Assembly: GCA_928721915.1 (NCBI GenBank)
Contig: CAKMVZ010000003.1
Span: 124,001-188,000 of the forward strand
From: an uncultured Clostridia bacterium
Lineage (GTDB): Bacteria > Bacillota > Clostridia > TANB77 > CAG-508
DNA length: 64,000 bases
Direction: 5' to 3'
Part shown: positions 19,099-26,966 of the stretch, piece after piece
Numbering within the stretch: position 1 is the first letter of the stretch
How the letters are laid out: every line of letters begins with the position of its first letter
Program-made: the position numbers and the translations under genes
The notes under the pieces: model-generated
What the model saw: only the letters and a program-made list of their open reading frames with translations
Told to the model about the DNA's origin: nothing
The model's database searches: none

Positions 19099-19689
19099 TT
19101 ACTTTATAACCCAAAAATAATATAAACCACAAGCACATTGATCTACTTTAAATTGAGTTGAATCCCAACCTTTTGTATAATCTTCATAAGCCTTAAATGC
19201 TTCATCCCATGTTTTATAATAACCATGCTCATTAGCTCTATCTCCATATATATGAGTTTTTCCTCCATCAACACAATAAATTTTTTCTTCGTGTTTTTCT
19301 TCTTTTTTAGCAGGTGTTGTAGCAGGTTTTACTTCTTCTTTTGGTTCAGGTTCGCTTTTAGTTTCTACAACTGGTTGTTCTTGAACAGGAGTGGTTTTAA
19401 TAGAATCACTTTTTAACTCATCCTTTTGAGTTTTATTTTCAGTAATTTTTTTTGAACTAATTTCTGGTTCTTTCTTTTCTTCTTGAATTTGAACACTATC
19501 ATTTTCCTGTTCTTGCTTTTCATCAATTTGTTCAATTTTTTCAGCAATATTGTGATCTTCATTACTCGTTACTTGTTCAGATATTAGATTTTGAGTTACA
19601 TCTTCATTTGTATTGTTTATATCTCCATCAATTGGTTTTGCAACTAAACTTGTTATAAGCATGATTAAAACTATAAATATTTTTTTCAT
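19099..19689 (-). CDS. Secreted protein with low-complexity linker and C-terminal Cys-containing domain
   Basis: A 196 aa protein. Residues 1-20 form a signal peptide (MKKIFIVLIMLITSLVAKPI). A long E/Q/K/T/P-rich disordered stretch follows (about 25-130). A compact C-terminal domain has IYCVDGGKTHIYGDRANEHG, a YxxWDEAFKAYEDY helix and a final DQCACGLYYFWVIK. Three cysteines may form a disulfide. Domains of this kind occur at the C-terminus of wall-associated proteins, but I do not recognise this one. The start ATG is preceded by GGAGAGTGATTGATT, a leader shared with the small gene at 23051-23197. Confidence 0.72.
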   Translation of the reverse strand: MKKIFIVLIMLITSLVAKPIDGDINNTNEDVTQNLISEQVTSNEDHNIAEKIEQIDEKQEQENDSVQIQEEKKEPEISSKKITENKTQKDELKSDSIKTTPVQEQPVVETKSEPEPKEEVKPATTPAKKEEKHEEKIYCVDGGKTHIYGDRANEHGYYKTWDEAFKAYEDYTKGWDSTQFKVDQCACGLYYFWVIK

Positions 19690-19891
19690 AATCAATCACT
19701 CTCCTTTAACCTTATTTTAACTGCATAAATCAAAAAATGGAAATGTGTCGATTAATTCATAAGCATCAACTCCTTTTATTAATTATTTTATATATTTAAA
19801 TTATAAATATATATTCTCTTTTAGCTAGTAAATAGCTAGTAATATAAAAGGGTTTGTAAGGGGAAAAATAGTAAAAGGTGTCCCCACCATC

Positions 19892-20848
19892 TTATCTTGA
19901 CATTTCTTTATTCTTTTGCCTTTTTACATAGTCTTCAACACACTTAATAACAAAATCTTCAATGTCCCCACGCCTTTTAATACTTTCAGGAATATATTTA
20001 TTTAATCTATCTGTCGATATTTTGGTATATTCTTTTTGATTAGGTTTTTCTTTTGCCATTAATTCTTCTACTTTTTCAAGAGTTAAAGTTCCTTCCTGTG
20101 CCATTTTCTTTAATTTTACTGCTTGTGCTACACTTGGGGATATATCATCATACTCAATATCATTTAATATAACTATTTGAAAATCTTCAGGTAAGTATGA
20201 AATATCAACTGCTGGTCTAAATGCAATTCTTTTTTCATCAACTAGATTTAAAAGTTCAGGTATTAAATAAGTAAGACGAATATATCTTCTAATTTGTTCC
20301 CTACTTTCGTTGCTCTCATTTGCTAATTGTTGTCTTGATGTTTGCTCACAATTTGACTTCTGCTCCATTGGTGCAGAAGTTGTATCTTCTTCTAAATCTG
20401 TTCTTTTTCCCTGATGTTTTAATGCCTCTAGTTTCATTTTGTAAGCAAATGCTTTCTCACTAGGTAAAACTTCTTCTCTTTGAATATTACTATCAACCAT
20501 AAGTATTGTAGCTTCATCATCTGATAAATCTTTTACAATACATTTAACACTATCAATGTTTAGTTTTTGTGCAGCTCTTTTTCTTCTATGACCTGATATA
20601 AGCTCATAAGTTCCATCACTTCTTGGTCTTACAAGTAATGGATATAACACTCCTCTATCTTTAACACTCTCAACTAAATCATTCATCTTTTCATCATCTT
20701 TTACTTTAAAGGGATGATTTGGAAAGTCTTTGATTAACTTAATGGGGATATCAACTAATGTATCATCTTTATCAATTTTAATCTCTCCATTTGGCATTAA
20801 GTAATCATCTAGAGTAGGCAATTTCATTTTTGGCTTTTGTTCTGTCAT
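19892..20848 (-). CDS. parB: ParB-like partition protein
   Basis: A 318 aa protein. The N-terminal ParB/Srx-type domain has the arginine patch ISGHRRKRAAQKL near residue 85, preceded by a DLVESVKDRGVLYPLLVRP stretch. A helix-turn-helix region follows (QTSRQQLANESNESREQIRR), then a C-terminal dimerisation region. It would bind a centromere and act with ParA in segregating the element. I place the start at MTEQKPK, with AAGGAGGTG seven bases upstream. It overlaps the end of parA by 44 bases, so translation is coupled. Confidence 0.88.
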   Translation of the reverse strand: MTEQKPKMKLPTLDDYLMPNGEIKIDKDDTLVDIPIKLIKDFPNHPFKVKDDEKMNDLVESVKDRGVLYPLLVRPRSDGTYELISGHRRKRAAQKLNIDSVKCIVKDLSDDEATILMVDSNIQREEVLPSEKAFAYKMKLEALKHQGKRTDLEEDTTSAPMEQKSNCEQTSRQQLANESNESREQIRRYIRLTYLIPELLNLVDEKRIAFRPAVDISYLPEDFQIVILNDIEYDDISPSVAQAVKLKKMAQEGTLTLEKVEELMAKEKPNQKEYTKISTDRLNKYIPESIKRRGDIEDFVIKCVEDYVKRQKNKEMSR

Positions 20849-21629
20849 TGAATAACACCTCCTTTGCAAAGTTTTCATAAGCTTTTGCAACAGGACTATT
20901 CTTATCATACTCAAATATACTCTTTCCTGTCGAAGAAGATTTTGCAGTATTTATAGCTTTTGGTATTTCGGTTTTATAAGTATCAACATAACTACCATAA
21001 CTTGCTTTTAATACTTCTTTTACATCTTTTGATAAAGTAGTTCTTTTATCTACTAAAGTAAATAAAACTCCATCAACTTGTAGTTTAGGATTAATTTGTT
21101 TTTGAACTCTTTTTATAGTTTTTAGTAGTTGTCCCATTCCTTTTGCAGCTAAATATTCTGCTTGAACAGGAACGATTACTTTATTACTACAAGCTAAAGC
21201 ATTTATTGTAATCATACCTAAAGATGGCATACAATCAATTAAAACATAGTCATATTTGTTTTTTATATCTGCTATACAATTTTTCATTGTAAACTCTCTA
21301 CTCATAGCATTTACAAGCGAAAATTCAATTGCTGATAAATCCAAATTAGCAGGAATTAAATCTACTCCTTCAGAATGATGTAGAATACTTTCCTCAACTT
21401 TTAATTCATTATCATACATTGTATCTGCCATTAATGTACCAATGGTATGTTGTAAATTATCTTGGTCATAATAACCTAAACAAGTTGTTAAATCTCCTTG
21501 TGGATCTGCATCAATTAGTAAAACTTTCTTTCCTTCTTTTGCAAGTGCTACACCTAAATTAAGTGCTGTTGTTGTTTTACCAACACCACCTTTTTGATTA
21601 ACTATTGAAATTACTTCACACTGCGACAC
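20805..21629 (-). CDS. parA: ParA/Soj-family partition ATPase
   Basis: A 274 aa P-loop ATPase of the MinD/ParA group. It has the deviant Walker A KGGVGKTT near residue 11, Walker A' LLIDADPQGDLT, Walker B YVLIDCMPSLG and VPVQAEYLAAKG. I choose the GTG at 21629 because GGAGGAGG lies nine bases before it. That start overlaps the end of the upstream gene by 14 bases. It works with ParB to position the element's DNA. Confidence 0.92.
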   Translation of the reverse strand: MSQCEVISIVNQKGGVGKTTTALNLGVALAKEGKKVLLIDADPQGDLTTCLGYYDQDNLQHTIGTLMADTMYDNELKVEESILHHSEGVDLIPANLDLSAIEFSLVNAMSREFTMKNCIADIKNKYDYVLIDCMPSLGMITINALACSNKVIVPVQAEYLAAKGMGQLLKTIKRVQKQINPKLQVDGVLFTLVDKRTTLSKDVKEVLKASYGSYVDTYKTEIPKAINTAKSSSTGKSIFEYDKNSPVAKAYENFAKEVLFNDRTKAKNEIAYSR

Positions 21630-22095
21630 AATTCTGCACCTCCTCCTTAAACAACTTGTCTTTAATTGCATATTTGTAAACTATACAATTAAAATAGTTT
21701 GCTATATCTTTTAATTCATCTTCGGTAACATTCATCTTTTTTGATATTTCTTCAAAAGGTAAATCATTAAAATACTTTAATTGCAAAAACACAAAATATT
21801 TAGATGATTCAAATTTCTCAAGTATAGAAAAAAGATTTCTTAAAAAATCTTGCCAATGTCTATATCTTCTTATTTTCCAATCATCATCAAATCCTGCAAT
21901 AACATCTTCAAAAGTATTTGAATCTTGATTTATACCTCTAAGCCAAGCTGCTGTACTTAAATTCATATTATCAATCAACTCTTCTTTTCTTTTATCAATC
22001 AACTCATCTATTTTGTAATAGTTATAAAGCATATATTTAATTTCTTTTATTGCTCTATTTCGAAGAGATAAAAGTTCATAATTAGTTGTAATCAT
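21616..22095 (-). CDS. Sigma-70 region-4-like / ArpU-RinA-like HTH protein
   Basis: The 159 aa protein has an N-terminal helical region (YYKIDELIDKRKEEL) and a C-terminal segment, LKYFNDLPFEEISKKMNVTEDELKDI, that fits a sigma region-4 or late-phage-regulator helix-turn-helix. Proteins of this type in mobile elements control late or transfer genes. AAAGGAG lies five bases before the ATG, and a terminator sits directly upstream. The functional label is tentative. Confidence 0.6.
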   Translation of the reverse strand: MITTNYELLSLRNRAIKEIKYMLYNYYKIDELIDKRKEELIDNMNLSTAAWLRGINQDSNTFEDVIAGFDDDWKIRRYRHWQDFLRNLFSILEKFESSKYFVFLQLKYFNDLPFEEISKKMNVTEDELKDIANYFNCIVYKYAIKDKLFKEEVQNCVAV

Positions 22096-22116
22096 TTGCA
22101 CTCCTTTCCGAGAAAC

Positions 22117-22152
22117 AAAAAAAGAGCCAATTGTTTTTTAACAACTGACTCT
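22117..22152 (-). terminator. Terminator between co-directional element genes
   Basis: AGAGTCAGTTGTT pairs with AACAATTGGCTCT over 13 base pairs (including G-U pairs) and is followed by seven T on the minus strand. The rising arm begins at the stop codon of the upstream gene, and the next ribosome site begins about 15 bases after the T-tract. Confidence 0.85.
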
Positions 22153-22450
22153 ATCTTGCATCTCTATTCTTTTTGTTCCTTTTTTTCATTTCTAATCTGA
22201 CTTTTGAATATATTTCTAATGCTTTATCTCCATCAAATTCTTTATCTATTGTTACTTTACCTTTTTCTATAAATTCTTTTGTTAGTATAAATCTTCCAGT
22301 ATCTAAAAAATTATATCTATTATTTGAATCTTTTCCCATATACATTACTGTTACTGGAATAACATCATCTCCCATTAATGGAATATTCACAGTCATATAT
22401 TGACCTTTTTCTAATGACTCCAAATACTCTATTGCTTCATGTTCTTTCAT
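22151..22450 (-). CDS. Hypothetical mobile-element protein, 99 aa
   Basis: A small soluble protein with a beta-rich centre (YMTVNIPLMGDDVIPVTVMY) and a basic C-terminus (MKKRNKKNRDAR). It follows the 181 aa gene by three bases and ends in a terminator. The family is unrecognised. Confidence 0.68.
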   Translation of the reverse strand: MKEHEAIEYLESLEKGQYMTVNIPLMGDDVIPVTVMYMGKDSNNRYNFLDTGRFILTKEFIEKGKVTIDKEFDGDKALEIYSKVRLEMKKRNKKNRDAR

Positions 22451-22453
22451 GTT

Positions 22454-22999
22454 TTAGTCCTCAATTCTTGATTCATAGTAATCTTTAAATTCATCATTTA
22501 ATAAATCTAAAAACTTTCCTTTTGACTCATCATAGGAAATAATATTAATCCATTCTTCAAGATAGTTAGTAATGTCATCTAAATCTGCAATTTCATCTTC
22601 ATCTTGTCTGACAACTCTTATAATTTTGTGAAGATATGGGAGATCATCTTCAAATAATCTATCAAAATCATTATTTATTATAATTTCATCTATAAAATCT
22701 TTAAAAATTATAGCAAACATATCTCTATGATTTTCTATCATTTTATCTAATTCATTACAATTTGATTCAAACATAAATAATGAATATCTGTTATCTTCAA
22801 ATAATTCAGAATAATATTCTTTTAAATAAGAAACATCTCCTAGTGCATCATTTGATTTTGCAATCTCAATTAAAATAAATTCTAAAATTTTAATTGTATC
22901 TTCTATTTCGTAACCTTTTCTTAATTTAAAGTTATTATCCTTTACTATTGATTTTAATCTATTTTCAATATCTTTTAAATTCAATTTATTTACCTCCAT
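22454..22999 (-). CDS. Hypothetical acidic protein, 181 aa
   Basis: A strongly acidic, helical, soluble protein (many D, E and N residues) without known motifs. GGAGG lies seven bases before the ATG, and a terminator hairpin stands just upstream. Acidic element-encoded proteins sometimes mimic DNA, but nothing here proves that. Confidence 0.68.
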   Translation of the reverse strand: MEVNKLNLKDIENRLKSIVKDNNFKLRKGYEIEDTIKILEFILIEIAKSNDALGDVSYLKEYYSELFEDNRYSLFMFESNCNELDKMIENHRDMFAIIFKDFIDEIIINNDFDRLFEDDLPYLHKIIRVVRQDEDEIADLDDITNYLEEWINIISYDESKGKFLDLLNDEFKDYYESRIED

Positions 23000-23016
23000 T
23001 TCATATCGAAGGCATA

Positions 23017-23042
23017 AAAAAATAGCATAAACATGCTATTTA
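23017..23042 (-). terminator. Terminator after the 48 aa gene
   Basis: AAATAGCAT and ATGCTATTT (minus strand) form an 8-9 base pair stem followed by TTTTTTT. It lies between two genes on the same strand, 18 bases ahead of the next GGAGG. Confidence 0.8.
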
Positions 23043-23050
23043 GATTTAAT

Positions 23051-23197
23051 CTATTTATTTAGAACATTAATATATTTCATTAAGACTTCATCTACAATTT
23101 CAAAATCTTTATTTTCTGCTACAAGATTATTTCTTAATTCATTTAATGAATATATAATAAGTTTTAATTCATAATTATCTAATTTTATTTTTTTCAT
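23051..23197 (-). CDS. Small element protein, 48 aa
   Basis: A short open frame starts MKKIKLDNYELKLIIYSLNE and ends YINVLNK. It reads as one amphipathic helical hairpin. A GGAGAGTGATTGATT leader precedes the ATG, identical to that of the secreted protein at 19689. A promoter-like TATAAT lies at 23237-23232 and a terminator follows. Similar tiny genes stand near the partition region of many integrative elements. The function is unknown. Confidence 0.7.
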   Translation of the reverse strand: MKKIKLDNYELKLIIYSLNELRNNLVAENKDFEIVDEVLMKYINVLNK

Positions 23198-23210
23198 AAT
23201 CAATCACTCT

Positions 23211-23274
23211 CCATATTCATTTTCTAAAATGATTATAAAATACTTTTTTAAAAAATACTAATCTATGAATATGG
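23211..23274. promoter_or_regulatory. Promoter flanked by a perfect 10-bp inverted repeat
   Basis: CCATATTCAT (23211-23220) and ATGAATATGG (23265-23274) are perfect inverted copies 44 bases apart. Between them is a minus-strand promoter: TATAAT at 23237-23232 with a weak TAGTAT at 23260-23255. The geometry suggests a looping or paired-operator repressor site controlling the element operon. Confidence 0.5.
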
Positions 23275-23289
23275 ATTATTATTATAAAT

Positions 23290-23318
23290 GTACCATCTTT
23301 TGACCTAAAGGGTGGTAC
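23290..23318. repeat. 12-bp stem-loop, possible origin or oriT hairpin
   Basis: GTACCATCTTTT (23290-23301) pairs with AAAGGGTGGTAC (23307-23318), with two G-U pairs and a five-base loop. There is no T-tract on either side, so it is not a simple terminator. Confidence 0.45.
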
Positions 23319-23319
23319 A

Positions 23320-24300
23320 AAAAATAGCCCAGTATCAAAGTTTTGTGCAAAAGGAGATAGGAGCATAATATAAAACAGCCATAAACCTCTACTTTTACTA
23401 TTTCAAGGCTTTTGACTGCTTTATAGCCTATTAATATTCTATTATATATATTTATTTCTATATATTATTTATATTATATTCATTATTGTTATAATCTTTT
23501 ATATTACTTTCTGTAGCTATATTTATTTGAGTTTCTAAAATCAATTTTAAAGCATTTTTATATTTTACTTATATAATTTCATTACTATAATTATTTTCTT
23601 ATTATAATATAATTTTATATCTATAATTTTTTCATCTTATATATTTTTTATATCTTGATATATAATTTTGTATAAATTTTTCTAAAAATCTTCAAAGAGC
23701 CTATTTCTCTGTATTTGCCTTATTTTAAGGACAACAAACTATATGACTTCAAAATAAAAATGGCTTAAAATCGATTCTCGTGCGTCGTTTTTTACCACTT
23801 TTTAGGCATTTTTCATATATCTATATATAATAGTAATTTCTGCAGAAAAAACTACTTTTTAATAATAATTTTCTAAAATTAATATTTAGGCTTAAATTTT
23901 AAACAAGTAATTTGTTGACCAAAGAATAAAAACGGCTTAAAATCGATTTTAGAAGGTAATTATTATATAAATTCTATAAAAAATTACTAAATAACAAATG
24001 TTCGTTTTTTGATATTACAATGTTTGCATTACAAAATTATAATTTTAAAATTCTAAATATTTATAAATTATAATTTAAAATTTTTTATAAATTTCTATAA
24101 ATTATTTTCAAATCTTATTTTAAAATTTATTTTTTATATTAAAAAATTTTTTATTTATAAAAATTATTATTAATCTAACAGAAGATTGCACAAAATTTTA
24201 TTTAATATATTTTCATAATTTTTATATATTAAAAAATGTGCTATCCCCTACTCTACTATTTTTTTACTCAAAAATTAAAAGTCTATAATTTTTTATTAAT
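23320..24300. other. Gene-free AT-rich region beside parAB; candidate origin/centromere
   Basis: About 1 kb without a convincing gene. It contains two exact copies of GGCTTAAAATCGATT (23762-23776 and 23934-23948), a degenerate third (from about 23889) and a hairpin AGGCT...AGCCT near 23410. Its right half is extremely AT-rich (24040-24230). Repeats plus a melting-prone tract next to a partition operon fit a replication origin, parS cluster or oriT, but no specific match is visible. Confidence 0.45.
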
Positions 24301-24723
24301 TTATTCTTCATAATTTTCTACTTCTTCTTGTGTCTGTATTACTGTTGTTTTTGAATCACTATCTGTTTTAGTTTTATTAAATGCTACAAATCCTATTATC
24401 ATAAGAAATACATATAATATTGCTACTATAAGAATGAATATTCCTATTCCCTTTAGAATTTTAATTATCATTCCTGCTAATTTTTGTGAATTTGTATTAT
24501 TAGGATCATTTATAACTTTTCCTTCATTTTCCTCTTTTATCAACTCATCTAATGTAATATTGTATAATTCACTTATCATAATTAGTTTGTCCATTTCTGG
24601 TGTTGTTTCTCCTAACTCCCATTTAGAAATAGTCTGCCTTGCTACTTTTAATTTTTCTGCAACTTGTTCTTGTGATAAATTGTGCTTTCTTCTTAAATTT
24701 ACTAATTTTTCATTAAACTTCAT
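24301..24723 (-). CDS. XRE-family HTH regulator with membrane anchor
   Basis: The 140 aa protein begins with a Cro/CI HTH (residues 1-60: LVNLRRKHNLSQEQVAEKLK, RQTISKWELGETTPEMDKL), followed by a linker and one strong membrane helix (about 88-110: GIFILIVAILYVFLMIIGFV) and a short acidic tail. I take the internal ATG because GGAGG lies eight bases before it. The layout matches the regulator at 1977-2492. It may control the element's promoter region next door. Confidence 0.85.
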   Translation of the reverse strand: MKFNEKLVNLRRKHNLSQEQVAEKLKVARQTISKWELGETTPEMDKLIMISELYNITLDELIKEENEGKVINDPNNTNSQKLAGMIIKILKGIGIFILIVAILYVFLMIIGFVAFNKTKTDSDSKTTVIQTQEEVENYEE

Positions 24724-24901
24724 ATTACTTTCCTCCATTATTAAAATTTTGATTGAAATTTTTACTTTTGCTAATTAAATTTTAATAAATTTTCGCACTT
24801 TTTTCTACCATTTATAGCTGGAAGTTACGCACTTAAATATAACATCTATTAAATTTATATATTTTATAACTAAATTTTGACAGCCAAATTTTCATTCTTG
24901 T

Positions 24902-25741
24902 TTACAATATTTTCCCAATCTGATTTAAACTCTCAATTAAATCTTCATATTTAATTTCTTTAGCATAAAAATTATTTTTTTGGTATCTTTTCCATTGCTT
25001 TTTCATAATATCACTATTATTAAGTTGTTCAATAATTTTTGACCAATCTTTAATAATATTTATTGTATTTCTGTGTTCAGCAGTAGAATAAATAGCATCT
25101 TTCAATGTATTAAAATCAATATTTTTAGCTTGAGTATTTAATAACATATATATATCATAAAAATCCCTAATTCTTGTTCCTAAAACACCTCGTTTTAAAA
25201 TTGATTCAAATTTTTCAGCAATAACTGTTTCGAGATTATATGACCAAATTTGAATTTTTCTATCTTCAAGCATTAAATTAAAACTATATCTAATTTCCTT
25301 ATATGTAATTTTATCTCCTGTAGTAATATCAATTTTCATAATAACAGGCATTGATTCGTTATAACTAGCTTTAAAAGTTATTCTATATCCACCATAATCA
25401 TCATCTTCTCTAATTAGTTCTATTTTTTGCACTTCAAATGTAACTTCATCATCAATTTTTATATTGCAAATTTCGCTAATTATATTTGAAATATTTTCTT
25501 CTGTTAATTTAAATCCTTTAATTGTTGTGTCCATATCCATAGTTGTTCTACTATCAATTCCGAGCATAGCAGAAATTAACATTCCACCTTTTAGAATAAA
25601 GTTGTCTTTATATTTTGAAATAGAAATTCTTTCAAGAAATCTTTCAAGCATATATGTTTGTAATACAGATTGTGCTGAAATTTTATTTTCTTTTGCAATA
25701 TTATTGATTATTGCTTTTAAACTCATAGCATTTCTTTTCAT
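24902..25741 (-). CDS. abiEii: AbiEii toxin (nucleotidyltransferase, type IV TA / abortive infection)
   Basis: The 279 aa protein has the AbiEii/AbiGii nucleotidyltransferase core: FILKGGMLIS (the KGG motif), TTMDMDTTI (the D-x-D metal site near residue 65), then IKIDITTGD and the later KFESILKRGVLGTRIRDFYDIYML (K...R..D.YD). Characterised family members transfer nucleotides and block growth on phage infection. The start overlaps the antitoxin stop by four bases (ATGA), so the two are translationally coupled. Confidence 0.93.
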   Translation of the reverse strand: MKRNAMSLKAIINNIAKENKISAQSVLQTYMLERFLERISISKYKDNFILKGGMLISAMLGIDSRTTMDMDTTIKGFKLTEENISNIISEICNIKIDDEVTFEVQKIELIREDDDYGGYRITFKASYNESMPVIMKIDITTGDKITYKEIRYSFNLMLEDRKIQIWSYNLETVIAEKFESILKRGVLGTRIRDFYDIYMLLNTQAKNIDFNTLKDAIYSTAEHRNTINIIKDWSKIIEQLNNSDIMKKQWKRYQKNNFYAKEIKYEDLIESLNQIGKIL

Positions 25742-26313
25742 CCAAGCACCTCCATATATTGAAATAATATTTTTTTTATTTTAAATTTTTCTGCATATTC
25801 TGATAATAAAATAAGGTTTTTATCTTTTCTTTTCATATATTCATTTATTGCTGTATTAAAAATTTGTAAATCTATTTTATTCCTATCTCTAATAATATCA
25901 CAAATTGTTCTTTCAACATTATAAATTCTTATTACAAATCCATCATCCAATTTTAATTCTGTTAAACCAATGTCATGAAATTCTTTTTTTATATAGTGAA
26001 CATTTAATAAATCATTTTTTACTCTGTTATTATTAGGAAAAGTCATATCCATCTGTAATGGAGTACGATCAGTCATTCCATAAAAATATAGAGCTGTATT
26101 ATGTGAATATATGCCATTTTTATATTTTTCTCCCATTAACCAAAATTCATTTATATTTTTATCTGGCTTTGCATATATTCCATGTGCTATTCTTTTTAGT
26201 AAATTTTTTTCAACTAATGAATTTAATATATGTCTGTTCATTTTATAATCTTCTAATTTATAAGAATATATAATCCCATTATTTTTATCTATAATCTTTT
26301 CATAATTATCCAT
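25738..26313 (-). CDS. abiEi: AbiEi antitoxin / transcriptional autoregulator
   Basis: A 191 aa protein. The N-terminal winged-helix region (residues about 1-55: ILNSLVEKNLLKRIAHGIYAKPD) is followed by the AbiEi C-terminal domain (GEKYKNGIYSHNTALYFYGM, YNVERTICDIIRDRNKID). AbiEi proteins neutralise AbiEii and repress their own operon by binding inverted repeats at the promoter. The perfect 16-bp repeat upstream fits that. The start is set by GGAGGTG four bases before ATG 26313. Confidence 0.92.
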   Translation of the reverse strand: MDNYEKIIDKNNGIIYSYKLEDYKMNRHILNSLVEKNLLKRIAHGIYAKPDKNINEFWLMGEKYKNGIYSHNTALYFYGMTDRTPLQMDMTFPNNNRVKNDLLNVHYIKKEFHDIGLTELKLDDGFVIRIYNVERTICDIIRDRNKIDLQIFNTAINEYMKRKDKNLILLSEYAEKFKIKKILFQYMEVLG

Positions 26314-26324
26314 ACTACACCTCC

Positions 26325-26370
26325 GACATTTCATATACATATTATAATTCAAATGTATATGAAATGTCAA
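26325..26370 (-). promoter_or_regulatory. abiE promoter with 16-bp inverted-repeat operator
   Basis: GACATTTCATATACAT (26325-26340) and ATGTATATGAAATGTC (26353-26368) are perfect inverted copies with a 12-base spacer. On the minus strand TTGACA (26370-26365) and TATAAT (26346-26341), 18 bases apart, are embedded in it, so a bound AbiEi dimer pair would cover both promoter elements. Confidence 0.85.
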
Positions 26371-26512
26371 GAAACAGCGATTTCCATCATAAAAAGGATG
26401 AATGCTTTCAAAATAAAAATATAATAGTCAAAATTTTCAAAATCAATTTTTTGTTTTTAGAAAATTGATATATTATATTGCAAACTAAAAATTTTATTTA
26501 TATACAATAACA

Positions 26513-26932
26513 CTATTTATTTGCTCTAAATTGGATTATTTTCTTTATATCTTCATATTTCTTGTCATTATCCTCTAAATCTATCATTAACCATCTTTGG
26601 TTATTTCCTTCAGGTGTTTCTTTATAAATTTTCTTTATATCATTACTAAAAGATGAAAACATATTTTCAAAAAGTTTCTTTTCATTTTTTCCAATAACAA
26701 TTAATATAGTAAAATAGTTTTCTCTTGGATATATAGTACATAATGATTTGCTACCTTTTTTTAATTTTATATTCCAACCATATTCCCAAGTACATTTACT
26801 AAATTCAAATTTAAGTACTACATTATACGTATTTTTCATATATTCACAAAAATCTACCCATAAATCGTTATTTATATATTCTTTTATTTCATACTCAGTA
26901 GGAACATGATTAAAATTTTCTTTCTCAAACAT
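26513..26932 (-). CDS. DUF3788 family protein
   Basis: The 139 aa protein carries the DUF3788 pattern: PTEYEIKEYINNDLWVDFCEY, WEYGWNIKLKKGSKSLCTIYP and FTILIVIGKNE. The family is cytosolic and of unknown function, widespread in Clostridia. AAAGGAG precedes the ATG. It is a single gene between the AbiE pair and the ABC operon. Confidence 0.85.
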   Translation of the reverse strand: MFEKENFNHVPTEYEIKEYINNDLWVDFCEYMKNTYNVVLKFEFSKCTWEYGWNIKLKKGSKSLCTIYPRENYFTILIVIGKNEKKLFENMFSSFSNDIKKIYKETPEGNNQRWLMIDLEDNDKKYEDIKKIIQFRANK

Positions 26933-26966
26933 TATTATATCTCCTTTTCAAATACTCTCCTATAAT

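Noticed and set aside
23290..24300. CRISPR-like array in the AT-rich region
   Set aside because: Only two exact copies of a 15-base repeat, 172 bases apart, with no regular spacers and no cas genes.
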